From the NCBI RefSeq assembly GCF_900101835.1, contig NZ_FNAF01000003.1:62001-126000 (forward strand): a stretch of DNA of 64,000 bases, read 5' to 3'. Origin of the DNA: Peptococcus niger. Lineage in GTDB: Bacteria; Bacillota; Peptococcia; Peptococcales; Peptococcaceae. Each line of letters opens with the position of its first letter. The stretch's first letter is position 1. The notes below the pieces were generated by a model. It had not been told where the DNA came from. It saw only the letters and a program-made list of their open reading frames with translations, and did not search any database. Shown here piece by piece: positions 36,251 to 44,338 of the stretch. A program made the translations under genes and the position numbers.

Positions 36251-36285
36251 AAAAAGAATCGCTTTGTCAAGGGCGATTCTTTTTT
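36251..36285 (+). terminator. Rho-independent terminator ending the heme island
   Basis: AAAAAGAATCGC pairs with GCGATTCTTTTT with a ten-base loop, followed by T residues. Confidence 0.85.
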
Positions 36286-36385
36286 ATGTCTTGCTATTTA
36301 CATTTTGAGGCGTGCAAAATTTAGGCGGGGGGTATATTATAGTTAATATGAGTCGCTAAGGCAGTCTGATTGGCGACTTGTTTTC

Positions 36386-36400
36386 TACCATATATAGTCT
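36386..36400. promoter_or_regulatory. Possible NrdR box before nrdAB
   Basis: TACCATATATAGTCT resembles the NrdR box core (CTATATATAG) and sits immediately before the nrdA SD. A weaker AT-rich match lies near 36331-36344, but the spacing between them is not the usual three helical turns. A weak promoter (GTGCAA at 36312, TATTAT at 36335, 17-base spacer) overlaps the latter. Confidence 0.35.
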
Positions 36401-36413
36401 AGGAGGTTGACTT

Positions 36414-38948
36414 TTGAATATAACAAAACGAACCGGGTTGGTGGAGCCTTATCGGCGGGCCAAAATTTCACGGGTGATTGAGCTGGCCTTTGCCAGCGTT
36501 GACAGCCCCTTGGCCGACGAGGAACGCGATGCGATGACCTTGGCGATTGAAGAGGAATTGCTGCGTGAAAAGGGTGCCGGCCAGCCCCTACATGTAGAAG
36601 ATATTCAGGATTTGGTTGAAAAAACCTTAATCGAACGCAATTATTATAAGGAAGTTAAGAGCTTTATCCTGTACCGGGAGGACCGGAAGCGCAAGCGCCG
36701 GGTGCGGAACCGCATTGCGGGGGATTTTTCTGAGCTGGTGGGCTTTGAGCAGGCCCTTAAGGAAATTCAGCGGGACTTTCCTGATCCGCCCTATGGTTTG
36801 GATTATTTGGATATGAAGTTCCGGTCCTTTTACAAAGCAGGCATGACCTTAAAGGAACGGCTGCATTTTTTGATTAAGGCTGCGGTGGAACTGGCCACTT
36901 CTGAGGCGCCACGGTGGGAATTTATTGCCGCCCGGCTGTATTTTATTGATTTTGACCGCCAATTGGCCCAGCACATGAAGTCCTTCGGGGTGGATAATTT
37001 TTATGAAAAGCTGGAGTACCTGACGGACCAGGGGCTGTACGGGAGCTATATTTTACAGCAGTACAGCCGGGAAGAAATTGAGCGGGCTTATGGGTTCATT
37101 GATCCGGCGCGAAATAAGAAGATCAATTATTCCGGTCTGGACCTGCTCATCAAGCGGTATGTGATCCGGACGCACAGCGGTGAGCCGGTGGAAAGCGTCC
37201 AGGAAATGTTCTTGGGCATTGCCCTTCATTTGGCCATGAATGAGCAGCCGGAAGCGCGCCTGGACTGGGTGCGTCGCTTTTACGATATGCTGTCTCAGCT
37301 CCAGGTGACCATGGCCACCCCGACCATGGCCAATGCCCGCAAGCCGCACCACCAGCTGTCCAGTTGCTTTATCGACACAGTGCCGGATTCCTTGGACGGG
37401 ATTTACCGGTCCATTGATAATTTTGCCAAGGTGTCCAAGTTTGGCGGCGGCATGGGGCTTTACTTTGGTAAGGTACGGGCCCGCGGGTCGTCCATTCGGG
37501 GCTTTGAAGGGGCTGCCGGTGGCGTGATTCGCTGGATTCGCCTGGCCAATGATACGGCGGTTGCGGTGGACCAATTGGGCGTCCGTCAAGGGGCGGTGGC
37601 GGTCTACTTAGACGTGTGGCATAAGGACTTGCCGGAGTTCCTCGGCTTGCGCACCAATAATGGGGATGACCGGCTGAAGGCGCATGATGTGTTCCCGGCG
37701 GTCTGTTATCCGGATTATTTTTGGGAGCAGGCCCGGGACAACATTGAAGGGGACTGGTACCTCATGTGCCCCCATGAAATCCAGTCGGTTAAGGGCTATG
37801 CCCTGGAAGATTCCTACGGGGATGAATGGCGGGAAAAATACCTGGACTGTGTGGCGGACCATCGGATTTCCAAACGGATCCTGCCCATTAAGGACATTAT
37901 TCGCCTAATCATTAAGAGCAGCGTGGAAACAGGGACGCCCTTTGCCTTTAACCGGGATACGGTCAACCGGGCCAATCCAAACAAGCACAAGGGGATGATT
38001 TATTGCTCCAACCTGTGCACGGAAATTGCCCAGAATATGAGCGCCATTGCCCTCCAGGACCAGCGGGTTGAAAGCCTTGACGGCGAAGACGTGGTGGTGA
38101 CCGTCACCAAGCCGGGTGAATTTGTGGTCTGTAACTTGGCCAGCTTGTCCCTGGGGCATATTGATGTGGACGATGATGCGGCCCTGCAATATATCACGGA
38201 AAGTGCCGTCCGGGCCCTGGACAACATCATTGACTTGAACTTCTTCCCCCTGCCCTATGCCAAAATCAACAACCGGAAGTATCGGCCGGTTGGGCTGGGT
38301 GTGAGCGGCTATCATCACATGCTTGCCAAGCACCAGATCGCCTGGGAAAGCGATGCCCACCTGCAATTTGTGGATGATGTCTTTGAACGGATTAATTATG
38401 CGGCCATTTCCGCCAGCGCGACCATTGCGGCGGAAAAAGGCGCTTACACTTATTTTGAGGGCAGCGACTGGCAGACCGGCGCCTACTTTAGCCAACGGGG
38501 CTATACGGATGAGCGTTGGCAGGCCCTGGCGGATAAGGTGGCGACCACCGGTTTGCGCAATGCCTACCTGATGGCGGTGGCGCCCACCTCCAGTACGTCC
38601 ATTATTGCGGCCACCACTGCCGGCGTAGACCCGATTATGAATCGATTCTTCCTGGAAGAGAAAAAAGACGGGCTCATGCCGCGGGTGGCTCCGGAATTGT
38701 CCGAGGCCAATTTCTGGTTCTATAAAAATGCCCACCTCATCGATCAAAGTTACAGCGTCAAAGCCTCCGGCATCCGCCAGCGGCATATTGACCAGGCTCA
38801 GAGCATGAATCTGTACATCACCAATGACTACACCTTCCGCAAGGTCCTGGGCCTGTATATCCTGGCCTGGGAAAGCGGGGTAAAAACCATCTATTACATC
38901 CGCTCTAAAAGTTTGGAAGTGGAAGAGTGTGAAGTCTGCTCTTCTTAG
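36414..38948 (+). CDS. nrdA: Ribonucleoside-diphosphate reductase, alpha subunit (class Ia type)
   Basis: An 844-residue catalytic subunit that reduces ribonucleotides to deoxyribonucleotides. An N-terminal ATP-cone (TKRTGLVEPYRRAKISRVIELAF) indicates allosteric activity control. Active-site cysteines are visible in QLSSCFIDTV, MIYCSNLCTEI and EFVVCNLAS, and the C-terminus ends in a redox pair, ECEVCSS. The start is TTG at 36414, seven bases after AGGAGG. nrdB follows after 27 bases. Unlike the island upstream, the gene is GC-rich. Confidence 0.92.
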   Translation: MNITKRTGLVEPYRRAKISRVIELAFASVDSPLADEERDAMTLAIEEELLREKGAGQPLHVEDIQDLVEKTLIERNYYKEVKSFILYREDRKRKRRVRNRIAGDFSELVGFEQALKEIQRDFPDPPYGLDYLDMKFRSFYKAGMTLKERLHFLIKAAVELATSEAPRWEFIAARLYFIDFDRQLAQHMKSFGVDNFYEKLEYLTDQGLYGSYILQQYSREEIERAYGFIDPARNKKINYSGLDLLIKRYVIRTHSGEPVESVQEMFLGIALHLAMNEQPEARLDWVRRFYDMLSQLQVTMATPTMANARKPHHQLSSCFIDTVPDSLDGIYRSIDNFAKVSKFGGGMGLYFGKVRARGSSIRGFEGAAGGVIRWIRLANDTAVAVDQLGVRQGAVAVYLDVWHKDLPEFLGLRTNNGDDRLKAHDVFPAVCYPDYFWEQARDNIEGDWYLMCPHEIQSVKGYALEDSYGDEWREKYLDCVADHRISKRILPIKDIIRLIIKSSVETGTPFAFNRDTVNRANPNKHKGMIYCSNLCTEIAQNMSAIALQDQRVESLDGEDVVVTVTKPGEFVVCNLASLSLGHIDVDDDAALQYITESAVRALDNIIDLNFFPLPYAKINNRKYRPVGLGVSGYHHMLAKHQIAWESDAHLQFVDDVFERINYAAISASATIAAEKGAYTYFEGSDWQTGAYFSQRGYTDERWQALADKVATTGLRNAYLMAVAPTSSTSIIAATTAGVDPIMNRFFLEEKKDGLMPRVAPELSEANFWFYKNAHLIDQSYSVKASGIRQRHIDQAQSMNLYITNDYTFRKVLGLYILAWESGVKTIYYIRSKSLEVEECEVCSS

Positions 38949-38975
38949 GAGAGGGACAAGACAAAGGAGGCCCTT

Positions 38976-40016
38976 ATGCGAATCGAAAAACGGCCGATTT
39001 TTAACCCGAGTGGCGATACGGATGTTGCCAAGCGGCGGATGATCGGCGGCAGCACCACGAACATCAACGACTTTAACAACATGCGTTACGACTGGGTCAG
39101 CGGCTGGTATCGTCAGGCCATGAATAACTTTTGGGTACCGGAAGAAATCAACTTGGCCCAGGATGTCAAGGATTACCCTCACCTGCCGGCGGCAGAACGG
39201 CGCGCTTACGATAAAATCTTATCCTTTTTGATCTTCCTGGACTCGGTACAAACGTCCAACCTGCCGAACATCAGCGCCTATATCACCGCCAATGAAGTGA
39301 ACCTGTGCCTGTCCATTCAGATTTTCCAGGAAGCGGTTCACAGCCAGAGCTATTCCTACATGCTCGATACCATTTGCGAGCCGCAGCAGCGCAACGACAT
39401 TCTCTACCAATGGAAGGATGACGAGCACCTCCTGCGCCGCAACACCTTCATCGGCAAGATCTACAACGATTTTCAGGAAGACCCCAATGATTTGAACTTT
39501 ATGCGGGCCATTATGGGCAACTATATCCTGGAGGGCATCTACTTTTACAGCGGCTTTATGTTTTTCTATAATTTGGGCCGCAACAACCGGATGCCCGGGT
39601 CTGTCCAGGAAATTCGCTACATCAACCGCGATGAAAACACCCACCTCTGGTTGTTCCGCAATATTATCAAGGCCTTGCGGGAAGAAGAGCCGCAGCTCTT
39701 CACCCCGGATAAGGAGGCCCTCTACCGTGACATGCTGAAAGAGGGCTGTGAACAGGAAATCGCCTGGGGTCAATACGCCATCGGCGATGATGTGGAAGGC
39801 CTGACCGGCGAGATGGTGACGGACTACATCCGCTTTTTGGGCAACCAACGGGCGGATAACCTTGGCCTGCCGCGGCTGTATGACGGCTACGATGTCGAGC
39901 CGCCGTCCATGAGCTGGGTCAGCCAGTATTCCAACGCCAATTTGATTAAAACGGACTTTTTTGAAGCCCGGTCCACGGCCTATGCCAAGTCTTCAGCCCT
40001 GGTGGATGACCTGTAA
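38976..40016 (+). CDS. nrdB: Ribonucleoside-diphosphate reductase, beta subunit
   Basis: A 346-residue radical-generating subunit. The metal ligands can be placed by comparison with E. coli NrdB: Asp89 (FLDSVQ), Glu119 and His122 (QEAVHSQSY), Glu186 (EGIYFY), Glu220 and His223 (RDENTH). Tyr126 occupies the radical tyrosine position, so a tyrosyl-radical class Ia-like enzyme is expected. AAAGGAGG precedes the ATG. It requires oxygen for radical generation by family precedent, which is of note in an apparently anaerobic host. Confidence 0.93.
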   Translation: MRIEKRPIFNPSGDTDVAKRRMIGGSTTNINDFNNMRYDWVSGWYRQAMNNFWVPEEINLAQDVKDYPHLPAAERRAYDKILSFLIFLDSVQTSNLPNISAYITANEVNLCLSIQIFQEAVHSQSYSYMLDTICEPQQRNDILYQWKDDEHLLRRNTFIGKIYNDFQEDPNDLNFMRAIMGNYILEGIYFYSGFMFFYNLGRNNRMPGSVQEIRYINRDENTHLWLFRNIIKALREEEPQLFTPDKEALYRDMLKEGCEQEIAWGQYAIGDDVEGLTGEMVTDYIRFLGNQRADNLGLPRLYDGYDVEPPSMSWVSQYSNANLIKTDFFEARSTAYAKSSALVDDL

Positions 40017-40034
40017 GCCCTAGCCGGTGCCAAT

Positions 40035-40057
40035 AAAGCCTCTTCGGAGGCTTTTTT
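40035..40057 (+). terminator. Rho-independent terminator after nrdAB
   Basis: AAAGCCTC-TTCG-GAGGCTTTTTT: an eight-base stem with a UUCG-type tetraloop and a T-run. Confidence 0.88.
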
Positions 40058-40073
40058 AGCTTTCGCCTTTCTA

Positions 40074-40082
40074 TGCTATAAT
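40074..40082 (+). promoter_or_regulatory. Extended -10 promoter for the MFS gene
   Basis: TGCTATAAT carries a perfect -10 with the TG extension. No clear -35 is seen, as expected for extended -10 promoters. A short hairpin, GACCCC/GGGGTC (40088-40107), follows in the leader. Confidence 0.5.
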
Positions 40083-40139
40083 GGACAAGACCCCGCCGAT
40101 GGGGTCGGTAATAACTGAACAAAGAAGAAGGATAAGTTG

Positions 40140-41357
40140 ATGAATAAGAAACGTTTTTTACTGGGGGCCGGCATTTTAGTAACCGCCCTTTCCATGCGGA
40201 TGCCGATTACGGCATCGGGTGCGCTCACCGGGATTGTGCGGGCGGACTTGCAGATGAGTGCGGCCCAGGCCGGTCTTTTAACGACGCTGGTGGTCCTGGT
40301 CTTTGCCGGGGTTTCACCTTTTGTGGGCGGCTTGAGCGATCGCTTTGGGATGAACCGCGTCTTACTCGGCGGTTGTGCTCTTATTGTTTGCGGACAGGTG
40401 CTGCGGGTGACTGGCGGTTGGCAGCTGCTTTTCTTGGGCACCGGGGTGCTGGCCTTCGGCATTACGACGGCCAATGTTCTTATGCCGCCCTTGGTCCGGT
40501 ATGGCTTTCCGCAGGCCGTTGGCCTGTGGACAAGCGCCTATCTATCGCTGATGAATTTTGCCAACAGCATAGCGTCAGGCCTCACCCTGCCCTTGGCCGG
40601 GCGGTCGGGCTGGTCCTGGCGGTCGGCCATGCTGGTCTGGGTGGTCTTTGGCCTGGTGGCGCTGGTGATTTGGCTCCTGCTGGCGAAAAAACCCATGGCC
40701 GCGCAGCGGTCTCTACAGGCGAGCGAACCGGCAAGAAGGTCAAGGAGTGGGCGGTCACTTTTAAAAGAACCGGTGGTCCGGGTAGTGATGGTCTTTATGG
40801 GCTTTCAATCCATGATTTTTTACAGTTTCATTACCTGGATGCCCACCCTGCTCTTAGACCGGGGGCTGGATTCAGGCCAAGTTGGGCTGCTGGTTTTTCT
40901 ATTTCAAATTTGGAGCATTCCCGCTTCTTTTGTGACGCCGATTCTGGCCGGACGGATGGCAGACCAGCGCCTTTTGGCAGGCTTATCCGGTTTCTTTTAT
41001 GCCGCCGGCTTTGGACTCTTGTTCCTCCTGCCTGGGGCGCCCATGCCGCTCTTGATTGGCATTATGTTCTTCACGGGCTTGAGCAACGGGATGACGATTT
41101 CCATGGCCATGTTGCTTTTTAATGTCCGCACGCCGGATGTGGCCACAGCAGCCCGGTTATCGGGCTTGGCCCAGTCTGCCGGCTACCTGATGGCGGGCAT
41201 TGGCCCGGTGGCAATTGGCGGTGTCTATGACCGCTTCGGCTCCTGGCAATGGCCCCTGCTCTTCCTTACGGCTGCCGCGGTTGTGGTGGTGGTGGCCGGC
41301 TACTTGGCTGGTCGGGACCGGCTGGTGGCCCCTGTGTATGAAGCGACCGACGAATGA
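40140..41357 (+). CDS. MFS transporter, CynX/NimT-like
   Basis: A 405-residue, 12-helix major facilitator protein. The first helix carries MRMPITASGALTGI, which resembles the start of CynX/NimT-family permeases, and GGLSDRFGMNRVLLGG is the cytoplasmic loop 2-3 motif of the superfamily. The substrate is unknown; relatives move cyanate, nitroimidazoles or small anions. The ATG at 40140 is preceded by AGAAGG; a TTG lies just before in frame. The next gene is 14 bases downstream. Confidence 0.82.
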   Translation: MNKKRFLLGAGILVTALSMRMPITASGALTGIVRADLQMSAAQAGLLTTLVVLVFAGVSPFVGGLSDRFGMNRVLLGGCALIVCGQVLRVTGGWQLLFLGTGVLAFGITTANVLMPPLVRYGFPQAVGLWTSAYLSLMNFANSIASGLTLPLAGRSGWSWRSAMLVWVVFGLVALVIWLLLAKKPMAAQRSLQASEPARRSRSGRSLLKEPVVRVVMVFMGFQSMIFYSFITWMPTLLLDRGLDSGQVGLLVFLFQIWSIPASFVTPILAGRMADQRLLAGLSGFFYAAGFGLLFLLPGAPMPLLIGIMFFTGLSNGMTISMAMLLFNVRTPDVATAARLSGLAQSAGYLMAGIGPVAIGGVYDRFGSWQWPLLFLTAAAVVVVVAGYLAGRDRLVAPVYEATDE

Positions 41358-41371
41358 AATGAGGTTATTTG

Positions 41372-43126
41372 ATGAAAAAACTTTCTCTGCCGGGACGTAT
41401 TTTGCTTTTTGTGGCAACTGTAGCGGTGAGCTGGTATGCATGGCTGCCGCCGCTTCACCTTCAGTCAACGCAATTTTGGTTTTACCTGCTGGCCTTGGCG
41501 CTTATTGGGGCCTTTCTCTTTGTCGGCGGGACCCAGGTGCGGGAAAAAACCATCCGCTATATGGGCTTTGAGCGGACCGTTAAATCGCGGATGCCGTCTA
41601 AAAAGCTTTTCCGGATTTTGCTGATCATCGGAGCAGCTGTGGCGGCGGTGGTGGTCATCGGCTTTTTAAGCTCAACGCAAATTTTACACGCCGGCAAATA
41701 TGCCCATATCCTTAATAAAGAAAATGAAAACTTTACGGAAAAAGTGGTCCAGTTGCCACCGGAACGGATTCCGACCGTTGACCGGGACACGGCCATTCGC
41801 CTGGGCAACCGGAAGATGGGTGAAGTGGTGGACCTGGTCAGCCAATTTACGGTGAGCGACCAATACACCCAGATCAACTACCAGGACGACCCGGTGCGGG
41901 TATCGCCCTTGCGCTACGCCAGTGTGGTCAAGTGGCTGATGAATACCCGTGAGGGCATTCCCTACTATATGCGGGTGAATATGATTGACGGCCAGACCGA
42001 CTTGGTCAAGAGCGACAAGCCTCTGCGCTACAGCAAAAGCGAGCATTTTAACCGCTATATTACACGGCACTTGCGGCTGCAATACCCCCTCAAGCTCTTT
42101 TACAACTCCAATTTTGAAGTGGACGAAAAAGGAGTCCCCTATTGGATCACCCCGGTTTACCGGATGAGCGTGGGCCTTTTCGGCGGGCCGGATGTGAAAG
42201 AGGTCATTGTGACCAATGCCCAAGACGGCCGGTCAAAAGTTTATGACGTGAAGCAGTCGCCAAACTGGATTGACTGTGTGTATGAAGCCCCCCTGATCAT
42301 CAACCAGATCAATTGGAACGGTAAATATCAGCGCGGGTTCATCAATTCGGTCATCGGGCAAAAGGGCGTTCTGCGCGCCACAGAAGGCTATAATTACCTG
42401 GCGCTCAATGATGATGTTTTTCTCTACACAGGGATTACATCGGTCAGTTCCGATGATTCGAACATCGGCTTTGTGCTGGTGAACATGCGGACCAAGGAAT
42501 GCGTCTTTTATAGCGTGGCATCGGCTGAAGAATTTTCCGCCATGGGCTCTGCTGAAGGGGCGGTCCAGGAGAAACAATACAAGGCCACCTTCCCCCTCTT
42601 GATCAACATGGGCGACCGGCCGACCTACTTCCTCTCCCTGAAAGACGAAGCCGGGCTAATTAAAATGTACGCCTTTATCGATGCAGAAAACTACCAGCAC
42701 GTGGTTACTTCCAGCAATGTGGCCGAAGCCTATAAGACCTACGCAGCCCAGCAAAATATTCAAACCGAACCGGGCACCGCCAGTAAAAGTAAGCGGGTGA
42801 CCGGGAAGGTAACGGACATTCAAAGCGTGGTCATTGAGGGCAACAGCGTCTTTTACTTCCTCTTGGAAGGGGATGAAACGGTTTACACCGCCCAGGCCAG
42901 TATTTCTGAGCAATTGCCCTTCCTGCGTGCCGGTGATGACGTCACCTTAAGCGTCAGCGGTGCCGGCAAAACTTGCCGGGTAACGGCCTTAGACCGGGGC
43001 CTTGTTGCCAAGGCAGACCAGACCCAGCCGGAAGCGACAGCGGAGAAGGATCAATCGAAGCAAGCGGCCGCTAAAGCGCCCAAAAAAGCCGCCGCTGTAG
43101 CAAAAAAGGCCGGCTCTGCAGCCTGA
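41372..43126 (+). CDS. Uncharacterised membrane protein with large extracytoplasmic domain
   Basis: A 584-residue protein I do not recognise. Three hydrophobic helices lie at about 8-27, 35-53 and 81-101; residues 105-480 form a mixed, beta-rich region with many Tyr and Trp (for example VPYWITPVYRMSVGLFGGPDV). Residues about 485-550 have the look of a small beta barrel (VTGKVTDIQSVVIEG... VTLSVSG), and the tail is Ala/Lys-rich. The strong aromatic and charged content suggests an exported domain rather than a transporter. Probably co-transcribed with the MFS gene, and a terminator follows. Confidence 0.6.
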   Translation: MKKLSLPGRILLFVATVAVSWYAWLPPLHLQSTQFWFYLLALALIGAFLFVGGTQVREKTIRYMGFERTVKSRMPSKKLFRILLIIGAAVAAVVVIGFLSSTQILHAGKYAHILNKENENFTEKVVQLPPERIPTVDRDTAIRLGNRKMGEVVDLVSQFTVSDQYTQINYQDDPVRVSPLRYASVVKWLMNTREGIPYYMRVNMIDGQTDLVKSDKPLRYSKSEHFNRYITRHLRLQYPLKLFYNSNFEVDEKGVPYWITPVYRMSVGLFGGPDVKEVIVTNAQDGRSKVYDVKQSPNWIDCVYEAPLIINQINWNGKYQRGFINSVIGQKGVLRATEGYNYLALNDDVFLYTGITSVSSDDSNIGFVLVNMRTKECVFYSVASAEEFSAMGSAEGAVQEKQYKATFPLLINMGDRPTYFLSLKDEAGLIKMYAFIDAENYQHVVTSSNVAEAYKTYAAQQNIQTEPGTASKSKRVTGKVTDIQSVVIEGNSVFYFLLEGDETVYTAQASISEQLPFLRAGDDVTLSVSGAGKTCRVTALDRGLVAKADQTQPEATAEKDQSKQAAAKAPKKAAAVAKKAGSAA

Positions 43127-43152
43127 GTGGTAGAGGACAAGTTCATACACCT

Positions 43153-43184
43153 ATCCCTGTCGGATTTCACCGGCAGGGATTTTT
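43153..43184 (+). terminator. Rho-independent terminator
   Basis: ATCCCTG-CGG pairs with CCG-CAGGGAT and is followed by TTTTT. It closes the MFS/membrane-protein unit. Confidence 0.8.
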
Positions 43185-43185
43185 C

Positions 43186-43214
43186 TTGCAATTGTATTTG
43201 TTGGATAGTACAAT
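43186..43214 (+). promoter_or_regulatory. Sigma-A promoter for the YbjQ-ABC-Nudix unit
   Basis: TTGCAA (43186-43191) and TACAAT (43209-43214) are 17 bases apart, 46 bases upstream of the YbjQ-family start. Confidence 0.65.
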
Positions 43215-43260
43215 AAAAACGATGAAACAATGATTGTGATTGAATAAGGAGGAATGAAAA

Positions 43261-43596
43261 ATGCTGATTTTAACCACCCCCCTACCGAATGGTTTGGATT
43301 CTGATGTTGCCGAGGTCCTTGGCCCGGTCATCGGTGAAGCGGTCGTCGGGATGCACCTGGGTAAAGACATTACGGCCGGCTTGCGGGATATTTTCGGCGG
43401 TCGGTCGGCCAGCTATGAGCAAGAATTGAACGCTGCCTACCAGGATGTGATCCAAGAAGTGGAGCAGCGCGCAGAGGCCATGGGAGCCGATGCGGTCATC
43501 GGGCTGGACTTTTCCCTGACCACCATGGGGACAGGCAGTATGCTGGCCGTTGGCGCCTGCGGGACGGCGGTCACCTTGCGCAAGAAAGAGGGCTGA
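43261..43596 (+). CDS. YbjQ-family (UPF0145) protein
   Basis: A 111-residue protein of the YbjQ/heavy-metal-binding-like family. The whole length fits: an N-terminal strand (LILTTPLPNG), the GEAVVGMHLGKDI segment, and a C-terminal GADAVIGLDFSLTTMG motif. Members form pentameric or decameric rings; function is not settled. GGAGG precedes the ATG. It ends one base before the ATPase gene, so it belongs to the ABC transporter operon. Confidence 0.85.
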   Translation: MLILTTPLPNGLDSDVAEVLGPVIGEAVVGMHLGKDITAGLRDIFGGRSASYEQELNAAYQDVIQEVEQRAEAMGADAVIGLDFSLTTMGTGSMLAVGACGTAVTLRKKEG

Positions 43597-43597
43597 G

Positions 43598-44338
43598 ATG
43601 GTTCGGTTTGAGGGCGTGACCAAGCGGTATGGGGACAAGACGGCGCTGGACCAGCTGGACCTGGACATCCGGGACGGCGAGATCTTTGGCCTGATCGGTC
43701 ATAACGGGGCCGGTAAGTCGACCACCATCAAATGTCTGACCAGTGTCATCGCACCGGATGCCGGGCGCATTACGGTGGGCGGCCTGGATTTGGCAGACCG
43801 GCGCAATGATGTGAAAAAGATGATCGGTTATGTTCCCGATTCACCGGATATGTTTCTGAAATCCACCGCGGTGACCTACTGGGCCTTTATCGCGAAAATT
43901 TTCGACCTGCCGGATGCGGTGCGGGACCGGCGCATTGAGGACCTGTGCAAGCTCTTTGAGCTGGGCGATGAACGCTACCGGGCCATTGAAGGCTTTTCCC
44001 ACGGGATGCGGCAGAAGGTTTTCGTGATTGGGGCGCTTTTGCCTGAGCCGGCGGTCTGGGTCCTGGATGAGCCGCTGACCGGCCTGGACCCGCAGAGTGC
44101 CTTTAATTTGAAAGAAATGATGCGCCGGCATACGGCAGAGGGGCATACGGTCCTGTTTTCCACCCATGTTCTGGCGGTGGCGGAAGAACTGTGTGATCGG
44201 ATCGGTATTTTGCGCCATGGCCGGTTGATTTTTGTCGGTACGATGGATGAACTGCGGGCGGCCCATCCGGGCGACAGCCTGGAGGCCATCTACCTGCGGC
44301 TGGTGGCCTCGGCTGATGAAGGGATGGCGGCCGTATGA
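43598..44338 (+). CDS. ABC transporter ATP-binding protein
   Basis: A 246-residue ATPase with Walker A GHNGAGKSTTIK (about 37-48), a shortened signature FSHGMRQKVFVIGAL, and Walker B VWVLDEPLTGLDP. The form is that of the ABC-2/NatA-type export ATPases. The ATG at 43598, with AGAGGG upstream, was preferred to a longer reading that extends into the previous gene. It overlaps the permease gene by 4 bases. Substrate unknown. Confidence 0.9.
   Translation: MVRFEGVTKRYGDKTALDQLDLDIRDGEIFGLIGHNGAGKSTTIKCLTSVIAPDAGRITVGGLDLADRRNDVKKMIGYVPDSPDMFLKSTAVTYWAFIAKIFDLPDAVRDRRIEDLCKLFELGDERYRAIEGFSHGMRQKVFVIGALLPEPAVWVLDEPLTGLDPQSAFNLKEMMRRHTAEGHTVLFSTHVLAVAEELCDRIGILRHGRLIFVGTMDELRAAHPGDSLEAIYLRLVASADEGMAAV

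Noticed and set aside
11000-36300. Conjugative element or prophage carrying the heme genes
   Set aside because: No integrase, transposase, relaxase, phage gene or flanking direct repeat could be found at either boundary.
37905-39182. 425-codon open frame on the minus strand across nrdA/nrdB
   Set aside because: It is antisense to two highly conserved genes, lacks an SD and has no family resemblance; long antisense frames are common in GC-rich genes.
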